A stretch of DNA of 64,000 nucleotides from Mesorhizobium sp. (GTDB lineage: Bacteria; Pseudomonadota; Alphaproteobacteria; Rhizobiales; Rhizobiaceae): contig SAJS01000001.1 of NCBI GenBank assembly GCA_004017535.1, forward strand, positions 930,001-994,000, written 5' to 3'. The translations under genes were made by a program, and so were the position numbers. This document shows, piece after piece, positions 54,494-63,116 of this stretch (the stretch's first letter is position 1; each line of letters starts with the position of its first letter). The notes below the pieces were generated by a model that did not search any database, had not been told where the DNA came from, and was given only the letters and a program-made list of their open reading frames with translations.

Positions 54494-56104
54494 TCAGGCT
54501 TCGAGCCAGAGATATTCCGCCATTGCGTAGCCCATCATGCCACCGAGCGGGTTCGCTTCCAAACCCTTCACCTTGCTGGAGAGGGCGTCGACGTTGGAAA
54601 TGTAGGCTGGGATGATGGTGCCGGCTTCCTCGGACACCATGGTCTGCATCTGGCCGTAGATCTCCTTGCGCTTGGCCTGGTCGAGCGAGCCGCGCGCCTC
54701 GACCAGCAACTTGTCGAACTTCTCGGACTTGTACTGGCTTTCGTTCCACGGCGCGTTGGAAGCGTAGAGGAGCGAGAACAGGATGTCCGGCGTCGGGCGT
54801 GGGTTGATGTTGCCGAAATGGATCGGCGCCTTCAGCCAGTAATTGTCCCAGTAGCCGTCGGACGGCACGCGCTGCACGTCGAGCTTCATGCCGATGTCGG
54901 AGCCGGCGGCCTGGATGATCACCGCCATGTCGATCGACGAGGTCGCGGCGTCGGAAGCGATCACCGGGATGGACTGGCCGAGCAGGCCAGCCTTCTGGAA
55001 GTGGAACTTCGCCTTGTCCGGATCGAAGGCCTTCGGCTTGAGGTCCGCATTGTGGAAGATGTTGGCCGGCGAGACCGGCTGGTCGTTGCCGATTTCACCG
55101 AGGCCGCGCAGTGCCGATTTAACGATCTGCTCGCGGTTGACGAGATATTTCATGCCGGCGACGAAATCGGCCTTCTTGCCCGGATCCATGTCGAGCCGGA
55201 TGTTGAGGTCGGTGTAGTTGCCCGAGGTCGTCTTCGACAGTTCGAAACCCTGCTGGCTTTCCAGCAGCTTCATGGCGCGCGGATTGATCGACGCAGCGAA
55301 GGCGATGTCGCCCGAAAGCAGCGCGTTCACGCGGGCGCTGTCGTCGCTGATGGCGATGAACTCGAAGGAGTCGAGATAGGGCTTGCCCGACTTCCAGTAG
55401 TTCTTGTTCTTGGTGACCACCGAACGCACGCCCGGCTCAAACGTCTCGAGCACGAAGGCGCCGGTGCCGTTACCCTTTGAGAAATCAGTCGTGCCGTCCT
55501 GGACGATCATGAAGTGATGCAGCGCCAGGATGGTCGGCAGGTCGGCATTCGGGTCGGCGAGCGTGATTTCCACGGTCGACTTGTCGACCACCTTGAAGCC
55601 CGTCATCTGCGCGGCGATCTTGGCGACCTTGGAGCCGACCGCCTTGTCGAGATGGCGCTTCAGCGAGAAGACCACGTCGTCGGCCGTGAGGTCCTTGCCG
55701 TCATGGAAGGTGACGCCCTTGCGCAGCTTCACGGCCCAGGTCTTGGCGTCCTTGCTGTCGAAGCTCTCTGCCAGCTCCATCTGCGTCTTGCCGTCCTTGT
55801 CGAGGAAGGTCAGACGATTGTAGAGCGAGCAGCAGCGGACATAGTCGGTGGAGAGCGACGCCTTCGCCGGGTCGAGCGTGTCGGCGGTCGAGGACGACCA
55901 GCCGGCGGCCTTGAAGTTCCCGCCGGAAACCGGCGTGGCGGCGACAGCCTGTTTGGCACGGCCAAGGACAACGCCGCCCGCGGCAATTGCGGCGCCGCCG
56001 GCCAGCAGCATCTTGAGCAACTCGCGGCGGCTCGCGCCCCGCCTGATGGCGTTTTCGACCATGGCGTCGTCGGCGCTGGTCCAGTTGGTGATCTTGTCGG
56101 TCAT
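54494..56104 (-). CDS. ABC transporter substrate-binding protein, family 5 (peptide/opine), 536 aa
   Basis: Family 5 extracellular solute-binding protein. A twin-arginine-type signal (GASRRELLKMLLAGGAAIAA) gives periplasmic export. DTLDPAKASLSTDYVRCCSL, KDGKTQMELAESFDSKDAKT and RKGVTFHDGKDLTADDVVFS are typical of the family. The ATG at 56104 has AAGGGGA at good spacing; 56110 is too close to it. It heads the permease-ATPase genes. Neighbouring enzymes suggest an amino compound rather than a peptide as ligand, which is inference. Confidence 0.93.
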   Translation of the reverse strand: MTDKITNWTSADDAMVENAIRRGASRRELLKMLLAGGAAIAAGGVVLGRAKQAVAATPVSGGNFKAAGWSSSTADTLDPAKASLSTDYVRCCSLYNRLTFLDKDGKTQMELAESFDSKDAKTWAVKLRKGVTFHDGKDLTADDVVFSLKRHLDKAVGSKVAKIAAQMTGFKVVDKSTVEITLADPNADLPTILALHHFMIVQDGTTDFSKGNGTGAFVLETFEPGVRSVVTKNKNYWKSGKPYLDSFEFIAISDDSARVNALLSGDIAFAASINPRAMKLLESQQGFELSKTTSGNYTDLNIRLDMDPGKKADFVAGMKYLVNREQIVKSALRGLGEIGNDQPVSPANIFHNADLKPKAFDPDKAKFHFQKAGLLGQSIPVIASDAATSSIDMAVIIQAAGSDIGMKLDVQRVPSDGYWDNYWLKAPIHFGNINPRPTPDILFSLLYASNAPWNESQYKSEKFDKLLVEARGSLDQAKRKEIYGQMQTMVSEEAGTIIPAYISNVDALSSKVKGLEANPLGGMMGYAMAEYLWLEA

Positions 56105-56169
56105 GTTCATTCCCCTTTCTGTTGGTATGGTCGGTATGCTCGTCTTGCTGCGGCTTTCCGGGCTTTGGT

Positions 56170-56892
56170 TCAGGTTCGCTCCTTCAGGCTTTCGCGCACA
56201 GCCGTCGCAAGGGCGGCCATTGAGGTGAAGTGGTAGTCCGGCACGGTGAAGCGCTCGGGCTCGATCGTGCCGCCATAGCCCTTCTGGGCGTGTCGGCGCT
56301 CGATCCAGCAATTGGTCATGCCGAGCGCCCTGGAGATGCCGATGTCGTGAAATTGGCTTTGCGCGACATGCAGGATGTCGTCCTTGCTGTCCCCGCACGA
56401 AGCCACGAAATCGAAGACCTTCTGGAAGAAGGCCGGGTCTGGCTTTTCCGTGCCGGTGTCATCGGCGGTGAAAGTGGCGAAGAAAGGCGATCCGAGCTGC
56501 TTCTCGAAATGGTCGAGCGCCCAGCGCCGCGCGTTGGTCATGGCGATCAGCTTGTTCGACTTGGCAAGCTCGGCCAGCGCCGCCGTGCTGTCGGGAAAGC
56601 CTTTCCAAACGCTGGCTGAATCCCGCAGGCGGACACCGTATTTCTCTTCTGCCGGCAGGCCGAGCCGGGGCGCGATGACCATGTAGACACGCACGAGATC
56701 GTCGGGGAACAACCCTACGCCCGGCATGTAACGGGCCTGCCGATAGAGCGCCAAAGCTTCCTCGCCATCGATGGCGGCGCCGGCCTCGGCGGCAATGCCT
56801 GCCAGGCAGGCCGTGATACCGCCTTCGAAGTCGATCAGAGTGCCGACCACATCGAAGGTCATGTATTTGAATTCGCTGAAGGCCTTGGCCAA
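56170..56892 (-). CDS. HAD-superfamily hydrolase (haloacid-dehalogenase type II-like), 240 aa
   Basis: Nucleophile Asp14 in YMTFDVVGTLIDF, motif II region IAMTNARRWALDHF, motif III Lys in TGTEKPDPAFFQKV, and HVAQSQFHDIGISRALGM as motif IV. The start is a TTG at 56892, preceded by AGAGGAGAA; there is no ATG until residue 11. It lies 65 nt upstream of the binding-protein gene on the same strand, so it is probably first in the transporter operon. Whether it dehalogenates or dephosphorylates is open. Confidence 0.85.
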   Translation of the reverse strand: MAKAFSEFKYMTFDVVGTLIDFEGGITACLAGIAAEAGAAIDGEEALALYRQARYMPGVGLFPDDLVRVYMVIAPRLGLPAEEKYGVRLRDSASVWKGFPDSTAALAELAKSNKLIAMTNARRWALDHFEKQLGSPFFATFTADDTGTEKPDPAFFQKVFDFVASCGDSKDDILHVAQSQFHDIGISRALGMTNCWIERRHAQKGYGGTIEPERFTVPDYHFTSMAALATAVRESLKERT

Positions 56893-57023
56893 GAACTAGT
56901 TCTCCTCTGCGGCCGAACCGTGCTGAACAGAACAAAATTGCGTGCTGTCCGGGACGTCGCCTTTTTCAAGAAGCCGGTAGATTCCGGCTTTCTGGCCTTG
57001 TCTTAACGGTAGTCTGGCACTTC

Positions 57024-57055
57024 CCCCGCGCTGGATTCGCCGAAAAGGCGCGGGG
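57024..57055. terminator. Hairpin between aminotransferase end and HAD gene
   Basis: CCCCGCGC (57024-57031) pairs with GCGCGGGG (57048-57055), perfect 8-bp stem, loop 16 nt. It follows the aminotransferase stop on the minus strand; no T-run, so the terminator call is tentative. Confidence 0.35.
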
Positions 57056-57119
57056 CTTCGGCACAAAATTGCGAAATCGTCCGCTCCGGCGATATTTCGA
57101 GATGCTAAAATCCGCCTGT

Positions 57120-58496
57120 TCATGCGAGAGCCTTACGAACATCGGGATCGGCCAGCGTCTGGTCGAGCGTAAGGCGCGTGCGCTCGATGATCGCCTCGAT
57201 ATCGCTGTCGGTGCAGCAGAGCGGCGGCGCGTAGCCGAGAACGCCATTGGCAAAGGCGCGGATGATCAGGCCGTTGTCCCAGGCCCGGTCGAAGACCCGC
57301 CGCGCCGGCATCGCCGAGGTGGGAAGCGGCGTCTTCTTCCGCTTGTCGGTCACCAGCTCTACCGCGGCAAGCATGCCGCGACCGCGCACGTCGCCGACCA
57401 GCGGATGGTCGCTCAGGCTGGCCAATCCAGCCATCAGGCGGGCGCCGGCCTTGATGCCGTTCTCCAGTAGGCCGCCATCTTCGTAGAGCTTCAGCACTTC
57501 GAGCGCGACGGCGGCGCTGACGGGATGGGCGGAGTAGGTGTAGCCGTGGCCGACCGCTGATGCGCCCGCGCCATCGGCGATGACCTGGTAAACATGGTCG
57601 GCCATGAACACTGCGCCCATCGGCACGTAGCCCGAGGTCAGGCCCTTGGCGGTCGTCATGAAATCGGGAACGATGTCCTCTTCCGTGCAGGCGAATAGCG
57701 GCCCGGTGCGGCCGAAGCCGGTGATCACCTCGTCGGCGATGAACAGGATGCCGTATTCCTTGCAGAGTTCGCGGATCGCCTTGATCCAGCCTTTCGGCGG
57801 CACGATGACGCCGCCCGAGCCCTGGATCGGCTCGGCGTAGAAGGCGGCGACCCGCTCCGGTCCGATCGCCTCGATCTTCGCCTTCAGCGCGGCGAGCGAT
57901 GCGGCGATGATCGCGTTGCCGTCCTCGCCGACCGGGTTGCGGTAGGGATAGGGCGACGGGATCTTGTGCTGCCATTCGAAGGGAACGCCGAAGCCGGCGT
58001 GAAAGGCGGGCAGGGCAGTCAGGCCCGCGCCGACCACCGACGATCCGTGATAGCCCTGCTCAATCGAAATGAACTGGTCGCGCTGCGGCTCGCCCTTGGC
58101 ATTCCAGTAGTAGCGGACGAAGCGGATCGTGCTGTCGACCGCATCCGATCCGCCAAGCGTGAAATAGACGTGATTGAGGTCGCCCGGTGCGCGGTCAGCC
58201 AGTTCCGAGGCGAGCCGAATTGCAGGCTCCGAGCCGAGGTCGAAATAGGCGGTGGCGTAGGGAAGCTCGCGCATTTGCCGGGCCGCCGCCTCGACGATGC
58301 TGTCGTGGCCGTAGCCGGCATTGACGCACCACAGCCCTGCGAAGCCGTCGACGAGCTGCTTGCCGGATGCGTCAGTCACAGTCGCGCCCTTCGCGGATTT
58401 CAGCACGCGCACGCCGAGCGCCTCGTGGCCACGATAGGAGGAGACCGGGTGGATGAGATGGGCGCGGTCGAGTTCGATCAGGGAATTGGCGAGCAT
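57120..58496 (-). CDS. Class III PLP aminotransferase (omega-amino acid/putrescine-pyruvate type), 458 aa
   Basis: PLP-dependent. The Asp contacting the PLP ring is in LFIADEVITGFGRTG (Asp255) and the Schiff-base Lys284 is in FMTTAKGLTSGYVPMG. FAGLWCVNAGYGHDSIVEAA and the YFTLGGSDAVDSTIR motif (GGSDAV where others have GSEAN) fit the omega-amino acid:pyruvate and putrescine aminotransferase subgroup. It transfers the amino group of a terminal amine to pyruvate, forming an aldehyde. It starts 15 nt after the GNAT gene stop and lies near gabD-type and amine-oxidase genes, which supports diamine or GABA-like catabolism. Confidence 0.92.
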   Translation of the reverse strand: MLANSLIELDRAHLIHPVSSYRGHEALGVRVLKSAKGATVTDASGKQLVDGFAGLWCVNAGYGHDSIVEAAARQMRELPYATAYFDLGSEPAIRLASELADRAPGDLNHVYFTLGGSDAVDSTIRFVRYYWNAKGEPQRDQFISIEQGYHGSSVVGAGLTALPAFHAGFGVPFEWQHKIPSPYPYRNPVGEDGNAIIAASLAALKAKIEAIGPERVAAFYAEPIQGSGGVIVPPKGWIKAIRELCKEYGILFIADEVITGFGRTGPLFACTEEDIVPDFMTTAKGLTSGYVPMGAVFMADHVYQVIADGAGASAVGHGYTYSAHPVSAAVALEVLKLYEDGGLLENGIKAGARLMAGLASLSDHPLVGDVRGRGMLAAVELVTDKRKKTPLPTSAMPARRVFDRAWDNGLIIRAFANGVLGYAPPLCCTDSDIEAIIERTRLTLDQTLADPDVRKALA

Positions 58497-58511
58497 TCTT
58501 GTCCTCCGGCT

Positions 58512-59351
58512 CTAGCCGAGCGCCTGGTTCGCGAGTGCGTAAACTTTTGGCCGGGCCTGTGCCGGGTCCTTCCCGGGCGGGCGATCCATGGCCACGCCGC
58601 CGCCGACATGGGCAAGGCCGATTTCCGCGAGCCAATCGGCGATACCGGTCTTGCTGTCCGTATCCACGCGCAGGAAGGCGCCAGGGCGCGAGGCCGCGAA
58701 GAAGCCGATCAGTGCTTTGGCTTCTTCCGCATCGCCCGCGATGACCGGGCCGATCACCTCGCCCCGCCCGAACGGGCGGATAGCAGCATAGGCCTCGATG
58801 GCGCCGTCGCGGCGGACGACGGCGAATTGGCCGCGCTCGGCCAGGGCGTCGATCAAGGCTTCACGGTCGGCGCCATAGGCGTTGCGGTCTAGCGCCTTGA
58901 TTTCCGGCAGATCGTCCGTGCCCGCCGCTTCCACGTCTTCGGGAGCATCAAGCGCCGCGACTTGGCCTTGATGCTGCAGGATGGTGCCCGAGGCCGTGAA
59001 GCCCAGTTTCTGATAGAGCGGCATGCCGCCCGCCGTCGCGACGAGCCGCAGCGGACGATCCTCTGCAAGGGCGAAGGCCTGTTCCATCAGCCGGCGGCCG
59101 AGCCCCTTGCCCCGCACATTCCGGTCGACGATCACCATATTGATCATGGCGCAATCCGCACCATAGGGCGTCACCAGGATGGTTCCGGTGACCCGGCCCT
59201 GGTCGTCAAGCGCGACCGCGCCGCTAGAGAGCTGCAGCGCCATCTGCCAGTCCTGCGGGCGATGCGGCCAGTTCTCCTGGCGGGACAGCGCCACCGCGCC
59301 CTCGATATGGTCCGGCCCGAAATCCCGGAGTTCGATCTCGCCCTGCTGCAT
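58512..59351 (-). CDS. GNAT-family N-acetyltransferase, tandem domain, 279 aa
   Basis: First GNAT domain (about 5-140) with acetyl-CoA loop NVRGKGLGRRLMEQAF and YQKLGF. A second, weaker GNAT-like domain follows (about 150-279; YAAIRPFGRGEVIGPVIAGD). ATG 59351 is chosen because AAGGAAGGA sits 7 nt upstream; the earlier ATG at 59387 has no such site. It is 15 nt upstream of the aminotransferase gene, so probably co-transcribed. It might acetylate an amine intermediate. Confidence 0.87.
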   Translation of the reverse strand: MQQGEIELRDFGPDHIEGAVALSRQENWPHRPQDWQMALQLSSGAVALDDQGRVTGTILVTPYGADCAMINMVIVDRNVRGKGLGRRLMEQAFALAEDRPLRLVATAGGMPLYQKLGFTASGTILQHQGQVAALDAPEDVEAAGTDDLPEIKALDRNAYGADREALIDALAERGQFAVVRRDGAIEAYAAIRPFGRGEVIGPVIAGDAEEAKALIGFFAASRPGAFLRVDTDSKTGIADWLAEIGLAHVGGGVAMDRPPGKDPAQARPKVYALANQALG

Positions 59352-59669
59352 GAGGCATCCTTCCTTCTGCCTGCAAGTCTCCGTCATCTGCGCGCGGCGG
59401 ATCGTCTGAACGTTTCGGTCTTTGCGATATCTTTCGCCTTTGCGCGGGGCGTGCGCCGCATCTTCTGCTGGCAGCGTCCTCGATGGTCGCTTTGCCGTCG
59501 CGCAACGGCGCGCTTGTCGACGCGCAAGATGCTACAGCGTGCCAAACCGGACGGCGGATACGGAACTTTCTGCTTTCGGCAGGCGCTTTTCGGTCAGGTG
59601 CCCCGCCACCTCCCGACCTATGATGAACACATCCCAGCGCGGATATGTTTCCACCGGAGATCCACGGAC
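59352..59669. other. Intergenic region between divergent GNAT and HAD genes
   Basis: This 318-bp gap holds the promoters of both divergent units, which I cannot place. A GGAAC at about 59572 has no matching TT at 18 nt. No coding frame is supported. Confidence 0.45.
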
Positions 59670-60338
59670 ATGGCTTCTTTCAGGCCCAAATACATCACCT
59701 TCGACTGCTACGGCACGTTGACGAATTTCCAGATGGCTGAAGCGGCGCGCGACCTCTACGTCAGCCGGCTCGACGAGCCGCGCATGCAGGAGTTCATCAA
59801 AAACTTCGCAGCGTACAGGCTCGACGAGATATTGGGCGACTGGAAGCCCTATGCCGACGTCGTCCACAACGCGCTCGAGCGCGCCTGCAAGCGCAACAGC
59901 GTCGCCTTCAGCCCCGACGACGCCAGGATGGTCTATGAGCGTGTCCCGACGTGGGGACCGCATGCCGATGTTCCGGCAGGCCTTGCCAAGGTCGCCAAGG
60001 AAATTCCGCTGGTGATCCTTTCCAACGCCATGAACGCGCAGATTATGTCCAATGTCGAGAGGCTCGGCGCGCCGTTCCATGCCGTCTACACGGCCGAGCA
60101 AGCGCAGGCCTATAAGCCGCGCTTCAAGGCCTTCGAATATATGCTCGACAGGCTTGGCTGCGGCCCTGAGGACATCCTTCACTGCTCGTCTTCGTTCCGC
60201 TACGACCTGATGTCGGCGCATGATCTCGGCATCAAGAACAAGGTCTGGGTCAATCGCGGCCACGAACCGGCCAACCCGTATTACGGATATGTGGAGATCG
60301 CCGATATTTCCGGTCTTCCTGGCGTGGTCGGGCTTTGA
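59670..60338 (+). CDS. HAD-superfamily hydrolase, haloacid-dehalogenase type II-like, 222 aa
   Basis: Nucleophile Asp12 in YITFDCYGTLTNF; motif II in VILSNAMNAQIM; Lys and acidic residues of motifs III/IV in YKPRFKAFEYML and HCSSSFRYDLMSAHDLGI. GGAG lies about 11 nt before ATG 59670. It precedes the PuuB-like oxidase by 16 nt and the two form a transcript. It is a second HAD in the same cluster, only distantly similar to that at 56170. Confidence 0.85.
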   Translation: MASFRPKYITFDCYGTLTNFQMAEAARDLYVSRLDEPRMQEFIKNFAAYRLDEILGDWKPYADVVHNALERACKRNSVAFSPDDARMVYERVPTWGPHADVPAGLAKVAKEIPLVILSNAMNAQIMSNVERLGAPFHAVYTAEQAQAYKPRFKAFEYMLDRLGCGPEDILHCSSSFRYDLMSAHDLGIKNKVWVNRGHEPANPYYGYVEIADISGLPGVVGL

Positions 60339-60354
60339 AACGGGCGGATTGTCG

Positions 60355-61629
60355 ATGAAATTCGTCTCCTACTGGCACGACACGGCCCCGATCTTTGCCG
60401 GTGGGGCGCACGGCCCGATCGACGGGCACTATGATGCCGCCATTATCGGCGGCGGCTTCACGGGTCTCGCCGCCGCGCGCCAGCTGGCAAAGTCCGGCGC
60501 CAAGGTGGTCGTGCTGGAAGCGGAGCGGGTCGGCTGGGGCGCATCGGGGCGCAATGGCGGGCATCTGAATAACGGCCTCGCGCACAGCTATCTGTCGGCC
60601 AAGGCGGAACTCGGCAAGGAACGCGCGATCGCACTTTACCGGGCGCTGGACGACTCCGTCGACACCATCGAGGCGCTGGTCGCCGAGGAAGGCATCGACT
60701 GCAACTTCCGCCGCGCCGGCAAGCTCAAGCTCGCCTCCAAGCCGAAGCATTTCGAGGCGATCGCGCGCAACTTCGAAGCCATCCATGCCGAGGTCGATCC
60801 GGATACAGCTCTGCTGTCGGCGACCGATCTCAAATCCGAGATCGGCTCGCCTTTCCATGGTGCGATGCTGTCGAAGAAGAGCGCCATGATGCATATGGGC
60901 CGCTATGTGTCGGGCCTCGCGACGGCCGCCGCTCGATACGGCGCCGTCATCCACGAGAACACCAGGGTGACCGACCGCAGGCAGGCCGGCGCCAGGCATG
61001 AGCTGACCACCTCGCGAGGCAAGATCAGCGCCGACAATGTGCTGGTGGCGACTGGAGCCTACACGACACCGAATTTCAGCTATTTCCGCCGCAGGCTCAT
61101 CTCGGTCGGCAGCTTCATCATCGCCACACGGCCGTTGAGCGACATGGAGATCGCCGCGACCATGCCGGGCAATCGGACCTGCGTGACCTCAATGAACATC
61201 GGCAACTACTTCCGGCTCGCACCCGACAATCGCCTGATCTTTGGAGGCCGAGCGCGTTTCTCGGCGACGTCGGACCAGCGCTCCGACGCCAAGAGCGGGC
61301 AGATATTGCGCGCAAGTCTCGCGGCGATCTTCCCGCAACTCGCCAAGGTCGAGATCGACTACTGCTGGGGCGGGCTGGTCGACATGACCAAGGACCGCTT
61401 CCCGCGCGCCGGTTACCATGAGGGGGTCTGGTACGCGATGGGCTACTCCGGTCATGGCGCGCAGCTTTCCAGCCATCTCGGCATGATGCTTGCCGACGCC
61501 ATGCTCGGCCGCGAAGACCGCAATCCGCTGAAGGGGCTCGAGTGGCCTGCAATTCCGGGCTATTCCGGCAAGCCGTGGTTTCTGCCGATGGTCGGCCTCT
61601 ACTACAAGGCGCTCGACCGGATCCAATGA
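60355..61629 (+). CDS. FAD-dependent amine oxidoreductase (PuuB/OrdL-like), 424 aa
   Basis: DAO-family: YDAAIIGGGFTGLAAARQLA binds FAD, with VLEAERVGWGASGRNGGHLN as the following motif, diagnostic of the gamma-glutamylputrescine oxidase (PuuB/OrdL) subgroup. C-terminal MGYSGHGAQLSSHLGMMLAD completes the FAD site. It probably oxidises a terminal amine to an aldehyde. No PuuA-type gamma-glutamyl ligase is in the window, so the free amine or another conjugate may be the substrate. It converges with the succinate-semialdehyde dehydrogenase gene (12-nt gap). Confidence 0.88.
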   Translation: MKFVSYWHDTAPIFAGGAHGPIDGHYDAAIIGGGFTGLAAARQLAKSGAKVVVLEAERVGWGASGRNGGHLNNGLAHSYLSAKAELGKERAIALYRALDDSVDTIEALVAEEGIDCNFRRAGKLKLASKPKHFEAIARNFEAIHAEVDPDTALLSATDLKSEIGSPFHGAMLSKKSAMMHMGRYVSGLATAAARYGAVIHENTRVTDRRQAGARHELTTSRGKISADNVLVATGAYTTPNFSYFRRRLISVGSFIIATRPLSDMEIAATMPGNRTCVTSMNIGNYFRLAPDNRLIFGGRARFSATSDQRSDAKSGQILRASLAAIFPQLAKVEIDYCWGGLVDMTKDRFPRAGYHEGVWYAMGYSGHGAQLSSHLGMMLADAMLGREDRNPLKGLEWPAIPGYSGKPWFLPMVGLYYKALDRIQ

Positions 61630-61641
61630 TCGAGCTGGAGC

Positions 61642-63099
61642 TTAGCCCAGCCCGCCCATGTGAAAGCTTTTCATCTCGAGATATTCCTCGATGCCGGCCT
61701 GCGCGCCCTCGCGTCCGAGCCCGGACTGCTTGACGCCGCCGAAGGGTGCGACCTCCATCGAGACCGAGCCGGTGTTCAAGCCCACCATGCCGAACTCGAG
61801 CGCCTCGCCGACACGCCAGGCACGTTTCAAGTTCTCGGTGTAGAAGTAGGAGGCTAGCCCGTAGGGTGTGCCGTTGGCGAGCGCGATCGCTTCCTCTTCG
61901 GTTTCGAAGCGGAAGAGCGGCGCGACCGGGCCGAAGGTTTCCTCGCCGGCGAGTTCCATGTCTTTCGTGGCGCCCGTTAGCACCAGTGGCGCGACATATT
62001 GTGGACCCTCCGGCAGCGCCGGTTTCTCGGTGACGATCGCAGCACCCTTGGCGAGCGCATCCTCGACATGGCGGTTGATCTTCTCGACCGCCGCCATGTT
62101 GATCATCGGTCCGATGGCGACGCCAGGCTGCGTGCCTGGCCCGACAGTCAAGGCGTTGACGCGAGCGGTGAGCTTGGCGGCGAAGGCATCATGGACACCG
62201 GCCTGAACGAGGATGCGGTTGGCGCACACGCAGGTCTGGCCGCCATTGCGGAACTTCGACACCAGCGCGCCTTCGACTGCGAGGTCGAGATCGGCATCGT
62301 CGAAGACGATGAAGGGAGCATTGCCTCCAAGCTCGAGGCTGAGCCGCTTCACGCTGTCGGCCGCGCCCCGCATCAGCAGCGAGCCGATGCGCGTCGAGCC
62401 GGTGAAGGAGATCTTGCGAACGGTCTCGTTGGCCATGATCTCGTTGCCGATGTCGGACGGCATGCCGGTGACGATGTTGATGACGCCGGCCGGAATGCCG
62501 GCGCGTTCGGCGAGCACGCCGAGCGCCAGCGCCGAATAGGGCGTGAACTCGGACGGTTTGATCACCACCGTGCAGCCGGCGGCCAATGCCGGCGCGACCT
62601 TGCGGGTGATCATGGCGTTGGGAAAGTTCCAAGGCGTGATGATGCCGCAGACGCCGACCGGTTCCTTCAGCACGATGATGCGGCGGTCTTGCGTGGGCGA
62701 GGGGATGGTGTGGCCGTTGATGCGGCGTGCTTCTTCCGCGAACCATTTGACGAAGGACGCGCCGTAGCGGATCTCGCCCTTGGCCTCGTCCAGCGGCTTG
62801 CCCTGTTCCGTCGTCAGGATCAGCGCCAGATCATCCAGATGCGCGAGCATCAGGCCATGCCAGGCCTCCAGCATCGCGGCGCGCTCGGCATTGGTCTTCT
62901 TCCGCCAGTCCCGATAGGCGGAGGCCGCGGCTTCGATGGCCGCCCGGGTGTCGGAACCGGCCATGTCGGGCACAGTGCCGATCGCCGCCTGCGTCGCCGG
63001 ATCGATGACGCCGACTGTCTTGCCGGAGCCGGCAGCAACCCATTCACCGCCGATCAGGCCGGCTTCGCAGAACAGGCTTTTGTCCTTCAGGGTTTTCAT
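61642..63099 (-). CDS. gabD: Succinate-semialdehyde dehydrogenase (GabD-type ALDH), 485 aa
   Basis: ALDH superfamily with GabD-typical features: PWNFPNAMITRKVAPALAAG, Glu256 in LSLELGGNAPFIVF, and catalytic Cys290 in RNGGQTCVCANR with the extra CVC pattern. C-terminal FGGVKQSGLGREGAQAGIEE is characteristic. It oxidises succinate semialdehyde (or glutarate semialdehyde) to the acid with NAD(P). Located 17 nt downstream of a tartrate-dehydrogenase-like gene, and next to amine-catabolic genes that could supply the semialdehyde. Confidence 0.92.
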   Translation of the reverse strand: MKTLKDKSLFCEAGLIGGEWVAAGSGKTVGVIDPATQAAIGTVPDMAGSDTRAAIEAAASAYRDWRKKTNAERAAMLEAWHGLMLAHLDDLALILTTEQGKPLDEAKGEIRYGASFVKWFAEEARRINGHTIPSPTQDRRIIVLKEPVGVCGIITPWNFPNAMITRKVAPALAAGCTVVIKPSEFTPYSALALGVLAERAGIPAGVINIVTGMPSDIGNEIMANETVRKISFTGSTRIGSLLMRGAADSVKRLSLELGGNAPFIVFDDADLDLAVEGALVSKFRNGGQTCVCANRILVQAGVHDAFAAKLTARVNALTVGPGTQPGVAIGPMINMAAVEKINRHVEDALAKGAAIVTEKPALPEGPQYVAPLVLTGATKDMELAGEETFGPVAPLFRFETEEEAIALANGTPYGLASYFYTENLKRAWRVGEALEFGMVGLNTGSVSMEVAPFGGVKQSGLGREGAQAGIEEYLEMKSFHMGGLG

Positions 63100-63116
63100 C
63101 GGAAACGACCTTGCAT

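Noticed and set aside
59572-59600. GGAAC word upstream of the HAD gene at 59670
   Set aside because: No TT at 18 nt downstream, so it does not fit the EcfG promoter pattern.
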